Shown: positions 1 through 4,685 of the stretch, one piece after another
How positions within the stretch are numbered: position 1 is the stretch's first letter
Layout: every line of letters begins with the position of its first letter
NCBI GenBank assembly: GCA_030592625.1
Contig: JAUVIY010000189.1
Location: forward strand, 1-5,460
Direction of reading: 5' to 3'
Source: Spirochaeta sp.
GTDB lineage: Bacteria > Spirochaetota > Spirochaetia > DSM-2461
DNA length: 5,460 nt
Position numbers and translations under genes: made by a program
The notes under the pieces: model-generated
Databases searched by the model: none
What the model was told of the DNA's origin: nothing
The model's input: the letters and a program-made list of their open reading frames with translations, nothing else

Positions 1-317
1 CCGGAGAACGCGGCCCGGGTAATGCTCAGATTGTAGAAATCGATGGAATTCATCACCCGAAGGCCCGTTTGGGGATTGTTCTGACTCATAATCACCACTT
101 CCACCAGATGTTCTTATAATTTTTCATTGAGCTTGAGGAAGGCCTCAATCAGGCGGAACGCGGTTCCGGGTTCCAGGATACGGGCTTCATTATCCTTCTG
201 GAAGTCTGCGTAGGCTTCTAAACCATCTTCCTCGAAGATACGGTTTTCCTTCTCCAGATCGAAGAGGGCTCGTGATGAGATACCTATAACAAGGGTGTCG
301 GTCAGGTCAGGAGGCAT
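1..317 (-). pseudogene. 5'-nucleotidase family (PF06189-like), interrupted by an in-frame stop, 3' end outside window
   Basis: The reading frame starts at ATG 315-317 and reads MPPDLTDTLVIGISSRALFD, then residues typical of the N-terminus of the cytosolic 5'-nucleotidase family (LVIGISSRALFDLE, EPGTAFRLIEAFLKLN). A TAA at 114-116 stops it after 67 codons. The same frame then continues without shift as EHLVEVVIMSQNNPQTGL and RVMNSIDFYNLSITRAAFSG up to base 1, which is the family's next conserved block. Family members are about 300 residues and hydrolyse nucleoside 5'-monophosphates. The simplest reading is one nonsense change, for example CAA to TAA, in an otherwise intact gene; a sequencing error or stop-codon readthrough remain possible. 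The start overlaps the nitroreductase stop by 11 bases, so the two are probably co-transcribed. A GGGG tract about 7 bases upstream is the only ribosome-site candidate. An ATG after the stop (VVIM) could allow reinitiation, but it would lack the N-terminal motif. Family identification is from recognised motifs, with no search. Confidence 0.72.
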
Positions 318-885
318 TTATAATCCCCTTACCTTCAATATAACGGCTCATTTCACCTATCAGCCGGCGTTTTTTTATCCTGACCTCCTCTACGGCCGGC
401 CATCCGACTGTTATCAGCAATCGGGGGCGTCGGGATAGTGGGAGTTTCAAGGCCCGTCTCACCTCTCCGGCAACGAACAGACCCAGGATGCAGGTGCCCA
501 GTCCTTCGGCGGCGGCCTGCAGGCAGAAGTTCTCGACAGCCATTCCCAGATCCATCAGGGGGAAGTTCCTGCCAAGGAGATAGCCGCCCCATCGGGTGGG
601 TCTGTGTCCCGGCGTTTCAATTACTGCCACCATCACCGGTGCTTCTGCGGCGAAGGGATTCTCCTTGAGAAGTCCGAAGCGGGCGGCTTTCACCAACTTC
701 TTTCTGACGGTCTGGTCGGCAGCAACGACGAACTCCCAGGGTTGGCCGTTATTTGCCGATGGAGCCAGACGGGCCGCTTCCAGACAGCGGTCCATCCTTT
801 TCCGGGGGATCGGGTCGGGTCGGTATTCCCTGACGCTCTGTCTCAGGAGGACAAGTTTCGGGAAAGACGAAAGAGTATCATTCAT
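307..885 (-). CDS. Nitroreductase family protein (small FMN-dependent oxidoreductase)
   Basis: This 192-residue protein has the standard marks of the nitroreductase fold (PF00881). An R-x-S-x-R motif at residues 15-19 (RQSVR) binds FMN phosphate. S43-A-N-N-G-Q-P-W50 follows, then the central helix PLMDLGMAVENFCLQAAAEG, the GLGTCILG turn at 128-135 and a GWP motif at 161-163 with a basic segment KKRR. Members use FMN and NAD(P)H to reduce nitro groups, quinones or other electron-poor substrates as cytosolic homodimers; the physiological substrate cannot be read from the sequence. The length fits the short, ferredoxin-free members common in anaerobes. Its start has no Shine-Dalgarno site. A TAGAAT hexamer sits exactly 6 bases before the ATG, with TTGAAA-complement TTTCAA 17 bases further up, so the mRNA may be leaderless. 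It is followed by the overlapping interrupted nucleotidase. Confidence 0.88.
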   Translation of the reverse strand: MNDTLSSFPKLVLLRQSVREYRPDPIPRKRMDRCLEAARLAPSANNGQPWEFVVAADQTVRKKLVKAARFGLLKENPFAAEAPVMVAVIETPGHRPTRWGGYLLGRNFPLMDLGMAVENFCLQAAAEGLGTCILGLFVAGEVRRALKLPLSRRPRLLITVGWPAVEEVRIKKRRLIGEMSRYIEGKGIINAS

Positions 886-891
886 GAGCTT

Positions 892-920
892 ATTCTATGT
901 GCCCGGGAGACTTGTTGAAA
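892..920 (-). promoter_or_regulatory. Putative promoter of the nitroreductase gene, placed for a leaderless mRNA
   Basis: On the minus strand a TTTCAA -35-like hexamer (915-920) is separated by 17 bases from TAGAAT (892-897), which matches the sigma70 -10 consensus at five of six positions. The start codon ATG (883-885) begins 6 bases after it, where transcription itself would be expected to start. The -35 match is weak, at three of six. Confidence 0.4.
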
Positions 921-966
921 GGGGTGTGAAATCCGCTGTGATATATGGAAAAAAAGTCAAAAAAAT

Positions 967-995
967 TTGCGTTTTCCGGTCGGCGGGGTTACACT
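967..995 (+). promoter_or_regulatory. Putative sigma70-type promoter of the small plus-strand transcription unit
   Basis: TTGCGT at 967-972 and TACACT at 990-995 are separated by exactly 17 bases, which predicts a transcript start near 1002. It lies just upstream of a strong ribosome site (GGGAGG at 1023-1028) and points to a unit that ends at the intrinsic terminator at 1203. An A-tract region (around 948-965) precedes the -35 and could act as an UP-like element. Neither hexamer is a perfect match, so the call rests on spacing and context. Confidence 0.5.
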
Positions 996-1034
996 GTCAG
1001 TAGATAGATTGATTCTGTTGAAGGGAGGTTCATC

Positions 1035-1058
1035 ATGAAGGGACCACCTAAAGACTAA
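1035..1058 (+). CDS. Seven-codon micro-ORF (MKGPPKD) with a strong ribosome site
   Basis: ATG at 1035 reads MKGPPKD and stops at TAA 1056-1058. GGGAGG at 1023-1028 ends six bases before the ATG, which is ideal spacing and one of the best ribosome sites in the window. The peptide is too short for a stable fold; its likely role is as a leader that loads ribosomes and delivers them to the next ORF. Its stop overlaps the next start as TAATG. Two adjacent prolines (PP) could slow ribosomes and depend on EF-P, an inference from known polyproline stalling. The start codon lies in a small palindrome (TTCATCATGAA, 1029-1039). It may be chance inside a structured RNA. Confidence 0.4.
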   Translation: MKGPPKD

Positions 1059-1159
1059 TGCCGGTAAGTACCGGCACCGTAAGCGGATACGTCCGACATG
1101 AGGAGACGCCTATCGACGAATACCTACTAACATATCGGACATTCTTACACGGCTTTTAA
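1058..1159 (+). CDS. Small 33-residue ORF, translationally coupled to the micro-ORF
   Basis: ATG 1058-1060 shares its A with the stop of MKGPPKD (TAATG) and the frame runs 33 codons to TAA 1157-1159. The peptide starts MPVSTGTVSGYVRHEE, continues TPIDEYLLTYR and ends TFLHGF. It is mixed-charge, has no membrane segment and no signal peptide, so it does not look like a type I toxin. I do not recognise it. It has no ribosome site of its own, which fits reinitiation after the micro-ORF. Upstream in its frame there is a stop at 1049-1051, so no longer start exists. The predicted hairpins at 1060-1075 and 1091-1140 lie inside it, so translation and RNA folding would compete. It could be a chance open frame; 33 codons is not significant by length alone. 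Confidence 0.35.
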   Translation: MPVSTGTVSGYVRHEETPIDEYLLTYRTFLHGF

Positions 1160-1202
1160 AAGCTGTAAATACATGAGCCTTGCGGAGTGATTTCCGCAGG
1201 TT

Positions 1203-1240
1203 ATAGACCGGCTTCAAGCCGGTCTATTTTTCCTTTTTTT
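1203..1240 (+). terminator. Strong intrinsic terminator of the small plus-strand unit
   Basis: ATAGACCGGCTT (1203-1214) and AAGCCGGTCTAT (1216-1227) are perfect reverse complements around one base, which gives a 10 bp stem with a TTCAA loop after fraying of the tip. TTTTTCCTTTTTTT follows. On the opposite strand the stem is followed by AACC rather than a T-run, so termination is directional for the plus strand. Confidence 0.9.
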
Positions 1241-1291
1241 ATACGTCAGAAAAACAAAAAAATCCACATGCAAACGTACACGGCCGGTAGT

Positions 1292-1810
1292 CTATGTCAG
1301 AAATTGGTAGACCGACATCAGGACGGCCAGCAGCACCATGCCGGTTGTCGAGTAAGTGAACATCTGCTTGAAGCGCTGATTCATATCGGTACGTAATTCG
1401 TCAAATCGTCTGTCGACCTGTTGGACTCTCAAATTTGTATTGGCCGTCATTTCTTCGAAACGTTTATCGACCTGTGCAAATCGGGCATTGTTGTTTACCG
1501 TCATCTCTTCGAATCGTTTATCAACCTGCTCAAATTGAGAGTTGAAATTTGCGTTCATTTCTTTAAATCGAGAATTAAAGCTTGAGGTAATTTCTTCAAA
1601 ACGTTTATCGGCTTGCTCGAACTTCTTCTCCATCAGGCCGAAGCCCTGTTTCATCAGCTCATAGTTCTTGTTCAGGGATTCTTCGACCCGGACTATACGT
1701 TCCCGCAAGCCCATCTCTCGCTCGCCCATCCACTCATGTATATGGAGTTGGACATATTCGCCTATGGCCTTCATCTGTTCGTCGTTTATCTGAATAACCG
1801 GTTCTCCCAT
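1292..1810 (-). CDS. Coiled-coil repeat protein with C-terminal membrane anchor, function unknown
   Basis: The start is taken as ATG 1808-1810 because AGGAGGAG (1815-1822) lies four bases upstream; a longer in-frame start at 1864 has no such site and adds only a basic tail. The product is 172 residues. Residues 1-60 are charged and helical. Residues 66-148 consist of 18-residue units (QADKRFEEITSSFNSRFK, QVDKRFEEMTVNNNARFA, QVDKRFEEMTANTNLRVQ, QVDRRFDELRTDMNQRFK) with one 11-residue insert EMNANFNSQFE after the first. An 18-residue step equals one heptad plus one hendecad, as in left-handed to near-straight coiled coils. Residues about 154-170 (TTGMVLLAVLMSVYQF) form a single membrane helix at the very end, so the coil probably sits in the cytoplasm as a tail-anchored oligomer. 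The layout recalls Borrelia Bdr proteins and DUF1640-like proteins, but homology is not shown. The gene is AT-richer than the UroD genes upstream, which may indicate separate origin. Confidence 0.75.
   Translation of the reverse strand: MGEPVIQINDEQMKAIGEYVQLHIHEWMGEREMGLRERIVRVEESLNKNYELMKQGFGLMEKKFEQADKRFEEITSSFNSRFKEMNANFNSQFEQVDKRFEEMTVNNNARFAQVDKRFEEMTANTNLRVQQVDRRFDELRTDMNQRFKQMFTYSTTGMVLLAVLMSVYQFLT
1392..1615 (-). repeat. Degenerate 54-base tandem repeats inside the coiled-coil gene
   Basis: Four copies of a block resembling GTCATTTCTTCGAAACGTTT (plus-strand reading) begin near 1392, 1446, 1500 and 1587. The first three steps are 54 bases and the last is 87, that is 54 plus 33, matching the 18- and 11-residue units of the protein. 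The copies at 1446 and 1500 are nearly identical at the DNA level, so copy number could change by slippage or recombination without shifting the frame. Confidence 0.8.
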
Positions 1811-1903
1811 GGTTCTCCTCCTGCCGTACTTCCCATGACGACGTGAAGGATCTTTCCACTTCAAATACTACCGGATTAATCACCGGGAAACCAGTCGAAG
1901 AAC

Positions 1904-2911
1904 TCAGCCCTCGGCAAACTCAAGCATCGCCAACAGATTTTCCTCCGGGCAGTCCCGGGGTATCTCGCAGCCGGCTCCGACGATGAACTTCGGAGCGCAC
2001 TCGTCCCGGCATTCTTTCAGCCGGGCTTTGATGGCATCGGGATGGCTGTCCCGCACTTCCCGGACCGGGTCCAGGTTTCCTGCCAGTACCGCTCCATCGG
2101 ATCCGAGTGCGGCCCGGATGGCCCTCAGGGAGTTCCCGGAATCGATATCGATCATGTCGGCACCCAGGTTTTTCCAGAAAACGGCCAGACCTTCGGTGAC
2201 ACCACAAATGTGGAGGCGAACCAAGGCTCCGGCGGCCTGTATGGCTTCGATGTAGCGTTTGGTTCTCGGGAATGAGTACATCGCGTAGAGATCCGGGCCG
2301 ATGAGGGATGAAGCCGCATCCCCGATGCCGATAATTTCCGCACCGGCATCGATCTGGGCCAGTGCGAATTCGATGGCCTGAACGGTAATGAAGTCCATCA
2401 GATCCTCGATAAAAACGGTGTCGTCGAAGAAGTCCGTCATCAGGTGGTTGATGCCCCGGAGATCCGCAGCTTCGGCGCAGGGCCCTTCCACCCAGCCTTC
2501 AACCAGGAGGTCATTTCCCGCCTTTCCGGCGAGGAGCCTTACCGCCTCGATGCGGTTGGACATACGCCGGCCGTCTTCCGGGCGGACGGATTTCAGCTTG
2601 ACCAGAGCGGTTTTGTCGGCCAGCAGGGCGTTAGTCTCATCCACATAGGGAGGACTGTCCTCCGGGAAGCCGATTTCGGCCCCCAGGTCGTGGGCCTCGA
2701 CTCCAGGATCGGAAATGATCGAGACCTGGGCCGCACCGAATTTTTCGGCGACTTTGAGCTGACCCCGGGTCATGAGCGGGGCTTCGGTGGCGTACCGGCC
2801 GTAGGGAACGCCGATCTGATCGGCGGCGAACATCATGGTGATGGGCATGAAGGGGAGCTTATCGATGGTTTGATTTTTCATGGCGGCGATGGCGCGTTCT
2901 TTCCTGGTCAT
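1904..2911 (-). CDS. UroD-fold methyltransferase-type protein of the MtaA/CmuA group
   Basis: This 335-residue protein belongs to the uroporphyrinogen-decarboxylase superfamily (PF01208). The N-terminus MTRKERAIAAMKNQTIDKLP is the usual family opening, followed by VEGWVEGPCAEAADLRG (137-153) and GIGDAASSLIGP (195-206). The zinc site of the MtaA/CmuA branch is complete: H234-I-C236 in RLHICG and C315 in VGAGCEIP. In MtaA and MtbA these ligands bind zinc, which activates coenzyme M or another thiol for methyl transfer from a methyl-corrinoid protein. True UroD enzymes lack this motif, so heme synthesis is unlikely. No corrinoid protein or partner methyltransferase is in the window, so the methyl donor and acceptor are unknown. 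The ATG has GGAGG only 19 bases upstream, too far for normal use, and a perfect TATAAT six bases upstream. No in-frame start exists nearer the GGAGG. The coiled-coil gene follows after 93 bases. Confidence 0.85.
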   Translation of the reverse strand: MTRKERAIAAMKNQTIDKLPFMPITMMFAADQIGVPYGRYATEAPLMTRGQLKVAEKFGAAQVSIISDPGVEAHDLGAEIGFPEDSPPYVDETNALLADKTALVKLKSVRPEDGRRMSNRIEAVRLLAGKAGNDLLVEGWVEGPCAEAADLRGINHLMTDFFDDTVFIEDLMDFITVQAIEFALAQIDAGAEIIGIGDAASSLIGPDLYAMYSFPRTKRYIEAIQAAGALVRLHICGVTEGLAVFWKNLGADMIDIDSGNSLRAIRAALGSDGAVLAGNLDPVREVRDSHPDAIKARLKECRDECAPKFIVGAGCEIPRDCPEENLLAMLEFAEG

Positions 2912-2917
2912 ATGACT

Positions 2918-2935
2918 ATTATATTGCTGACCTCC
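2918..2935 (-). promoter_or_regulatory. TATAAT hexamer six bases before the ATG, plus misplaced GGAGG
   Basis: On the minus strand the order is GGAGG (2931-2935), then seven bases, then TATAAT (2918-2923), then six bases, then ATG (2909-2911). TATAAT is a perfect -10 element and would place transcription start at the ATG. The hexamer 17 bases upstream (ATGCGG, 2941-2946) is not a -35 match. Either the mRNA is leaderless, with the GGAGG not used, or the gene is read from an upstream promoter with an unusually long spacer. Confidence 0.35.
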
Positions 2936-3108
2936 TCTCTCCGCATCGGCGATATTACCTTCTTTTAAAGCTGAATTATTCGAATTGGCGACGGTGAGCG
3001 GAAACGGCGTTCCGGAGTCGTGCGGTCAATGCTGACGGAATACCCGGTTCCGGCAGGCGCCGGGATTGGGATTTTTGTGGTGGTTGCTGTAGAGTATTCC
3101 CACAGGCC

Positions 3109-4374
3109 TTACTTCGTACAGTTGAACTCGTGAACAGCGTCGATCATGGCCACGACATTTTTTACTGGTGTTTTGGCCTGGACGTTGTGAATGGCATTGA
3201 AGATAAAGCCACCGTTCTTTCCGAAAATCTCACATTTTTGCAGGGCTTCTTCCCGAACTTCTTCAGGGGTTCCGAAGGGAAGGATTTTCTGGGTTTCCAT
3301 CCCGCCGCCCCAGAAGGTGATACTCCTGCCGAATTCCTTCTTGAGCCAGACGGGGTCCATGCCCCTGGCCGAGGTTTGCACCGGGTTTATAATATCGAAG
3401 CCCGATTCAATGAACATGGGAATAAACGCAGGTATGGAGCCGCAGCTGTGCTTGAAAGTCTTCCAGCCGGTGTTTGTATGAATCCAGTCATTCAGTTTTT
3501 TATAGTGAGCATGATAAAGGTTCTTATAGGTATCCGGTGAGCAGAAAGTGGAGTCCTGTGTGCCGAAGTCAGTACCGCAGATGAAAATGGCGCCGATCCT
3601 GTCGCCGCAGGCATCGTGGAGTTTCTTGAGATTGGGAATGGCAATTTCGATCTGTCTTTCGAAAATCTTTCCGACGAAGTCCGGCCGAAGGGCGGTGGAG
3701 ATGTACCACTCAGTAACATCCCGGATACCCTTTGGGTGCTTCATAAAGGGGGCCGGAACCCGAGCGATGTCCCCCAGGCTGGTACCTCCGATGTTGGTGA
3801 TGATGAAACGGTTTCGGGCATGTTCATCATCCACTTCAGCCTTTACCGCGGCGATGACGGAATCCTCTACAGGCTTGAACTCCTCAAGGTTGTCCTCCAC
3901 TATGAGATCGGCGTCGTCAGCGGGGAGCGGCGGCTGACGCACGATGGCATCGAAGAAATACCCGGAAGCAGGCATGCGGCCGCTGGCCGGGGCTTCGAGG
4001 TCGCCTTCGGGATAGATATAGGTATCGCCTTCGGAGGAGGTGGTGACGTTGAACTTCCCGGGCATCAGGACGTCCTGTCCCCAGGGAGTACGCCATTCCT
4101 TCCAGTCCTTATCCTCGAAACCGAAGAAGGTGTTGGGGCCATTAGCCGGCGACACATCCACGCCCAGGATTTCCTGGAGATCATCCTCGATGAGTCCCAG
4201 ACATTGGAAAGGTTCGTGGACCTTTACCGGATTTTCGCCCAGGCCGTAGTGCTTCCTCAATTCGGCAACGACGCTGACGTGCATTCCCGTGACAGCGGTG
4301 CCGTCGAAATCCATGGGGATGCGGTCGGGCTGGGTATGATTCAGGGCTGCTTCAACCCGTTCTCGGCTTGTCAT
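3109..4374 (-). CDS. Long UroD-superfamily protein, putative corrinoid/thiol methyltransferase of unknown substrate
   Basis: Start is taken at ATG 4372-4374, where GGGAG (4381-4385) lies six bases upstream and the protein opens MTSRERVEAALNHTQPDRIP, the family signature; a GTG at 4395 would add seven residues without a ribosome site. The product is 421 residues, longer than the 335-residue neighbour because of an insertion around 85-150 (WKEWRTPWGQ, DTYIYPEGD). Core motifs are NIGGTSLGDI (194-203), FICGTDFGTQ (264-273), H309-S-C311 in FKHSCGSI, and GGFIFNAIHNVQAKTP near 388-403. His-x-Cys supports a zinc methyltransferase-type site, but the third ligand Cys of MtaA is absent; Ile395-His396 stands in that region, so His396 may substitute (inference). 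The 197-base gap to the shorter UroD gene shows no terminator: CCGGC-AGGC-GCCGG at about 3052-3065 is a hairpin without a T-run. Substrate cannot be assigned. Confidence 0.82.
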   Translation of the reverse strand: MTSRERVEAALNHTQPDRIPMDFDGTAVTGMHVSVVAELRKHYGLGENPVKVHEPFQCLGLIEDDLQEILGVDVSPANGPNTFFGFEDKDWKEWRTPWGQDVLMPGKFNVTTSSEGDTYIYPEGDLEAPASGRMPASGYFFDAIVRQPPLPADDADLIVEDNLEEFKPVEDSVIAAVKAEVDDEHARNRFIITNIGGTSLGDIARVPAPFMKHPKGIRDVTEWYISTALRPDFVGKIFERQIEIAIPNLKKLHDACGDRIGAIFICGTDFGTQDSTFCSPDTYKNLYHAHYKKLNDWIHTNTGWKTFKHSCGSIPAFIPMFIESGFDIINPVQTSARGMDPVWLKKEFGRSITFWGGGMETQKILPFGTPEEVREEALQKCEIFGKNGGFIFNAIHNVQAKTPVKNVVAMIDAVHEFNCTK

Positions 4375-4391
4375 GATTATCTCCCGGGACT

Positions 4392-4589
4392 TCACGCGCT
4401 TTCAGAATGGGCTGCTGCTGCCGTTATGTTTTCTTCGGTTATCTTGTCTTCGGTTATTACTATAGCATGGTCGGATATCGCGATAATTCCAGGCATATCT
4501 TCTGTCTCCGGCCGGTGCCGGAAATAATCCGCATACTGGAGAAGACTCGGAGCTAATCCCGATCTGGTTCTTCTCTTAAATACTCGCAT
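4392..4589 (-). CDS. Doubtful 65-residue ORF in the leader of the long UroD gene
   Basis: The frame opens at ATG 4587-4589 and ends at TGA 4392-4394, 17 bases before the UroD start. It begins MRVFKRRTRSGLAPSLLQYA, holds a small repeat ITEDK/ITEEN caused by a 15-base DNA step (TCTTCGGTTAT at about 4432 and 4447), and ends AAAAHSESA. No ribosome site precedes the ATG, and I do not recognise the sequence. Its position between the probable promoter (4639-4667) and the UroD gene would suit a leader ORF, but it may equally be an untranslated leader that happens to be open. Confidence 0.22.
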   Translation of the reverse strand: MRVFKRRTRSGLAPSLLQYADYFRHRPETEDMPGIIAISDHAIVITEDKITEENITAAAAHSESA

Positions 4590-4685
4590 TTAATATATTC
4601 CATTCATATACCGTTCATATATATTTTAAATACTATATTTAATACTCGGTCATCGGGCCGATTACAAATTTTTTGGAGGATTAAA
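4590..4685 (+). promoter_or_regulatory. AT-rich divergent control region and ribosome site of the DUF2202 gene
   Basis: This stretch is strikingly AT-rich (runs such as TATATATTTTAAATACTATA) and contains TTCATATA twice, about 14 bases apart, near 4602 and 4615. Several -10-like hexamers are present on the plus strand, so no single promoter can be fixed. GGAGGA (4675-4680) is the ribosome site, with six bases between GGAGG and the ATG at 4686. Confidence 0.4.
4639..4667 (-). promoter_or_regulatory. Putative minus-strand promoter for the long UroD gene
   Basis: On the minus strand TTGTAA (4662-4667) and TATTAA (4639-4644) are separated by 17 bases, each a four-of-six match. Transcription would start near 4632 and give a leader of roughly 260 bases before the UroD ATG. 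The -35 lies close to the DUF2202 ribosome site, so divergent initiation complexes would overlap. Confidence 0.35.

Larger units (their letters stand above)
1002..1240 (+). ncRNA. Structured small RNA transcript of unknown family, possibly dual-function (RNA plus small peptides)
   Basis: About 240 bases lie between a promoter and a strong intrinsic terminator, with no ordinary gene on this strand before or after. Several complementary segments are visible. GCCGGTA...TACCGGC (1060-1075) forms a tight palindrome. GTCCGACATG (1091-1100) pairs with CATATCGGAC (1131-1140) at nine of ten positions around a 30-base loop. TTACA plus GCTTTT (1145-1157) pairs with AAAAGC plus TGTAA (1158-1168) with a 2-base bulge. 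CC-TGCGGA (1178-1186) pairs with TCCGCA-GG (1193-1200) around GTGATT. The terminator follows at once. GGA triplets recur (GGGAGG, GGGACC, GCGGAT, GAGGAGA, TCGGAC, GCGGAG), as in CsrA-binding RNAs, but this is only suggestive. It does not match what I know of tmRNA, 6S, SRP, RNase P or the common riboswitches. The ends are inferred. Confidence 0.55.

Noticed and set aside
596..1003. Plus-strand open frames of 135 and 104 codons over the nitroreductase
   Set aside because: They are antisense to a gene with clear FMN-binding motifs, and their sequence is low in family-like features.
1101..1130. CRISPR repeat or attachment site in the small RNA region
   Set aside because: No directly repeated unit with spacers and no integrase or cas gene is present.
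1002..1240. tmRNA, 6S RNA, SRP RNA, RNase P RNA, retron or hammerhead identity for the small RNA
   Set aside because: The conserved segments I would look for (tRNA-like ends, the SRP GGAAG loop, RNase P core motifs, CTGATGA...GAAA) are absent, and no reverse transcriptase is nearby.
1811..1864. Longer start for the coiled-coil gene at 1864
   Set aside because: The extra 18 residues are basic and non-repetitive, while AGGAGGAG sits four bases before the ATG at 1810.
2444..2968. 174-codon plus-strand open frame opposite the shorter UroD gene
   Set aside because: Shadow of the minus-strand gene, with no ribosome site and no recognisable domain.
3040..3075. CCGGC-AGGC-GCCGG hairpin as terminator of the long UroD gene
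   Set aside because: No T-run follows on the minus strand, and the stem is only 5 bp.
3616..4527. 303-codon open frame on the plus strand opposite the long UroD gene
   Set aside because: It lies antisense to a convincing UroD-family protein over most of its length, has no recognisable motif, and arises from the codon bias of the real gene.
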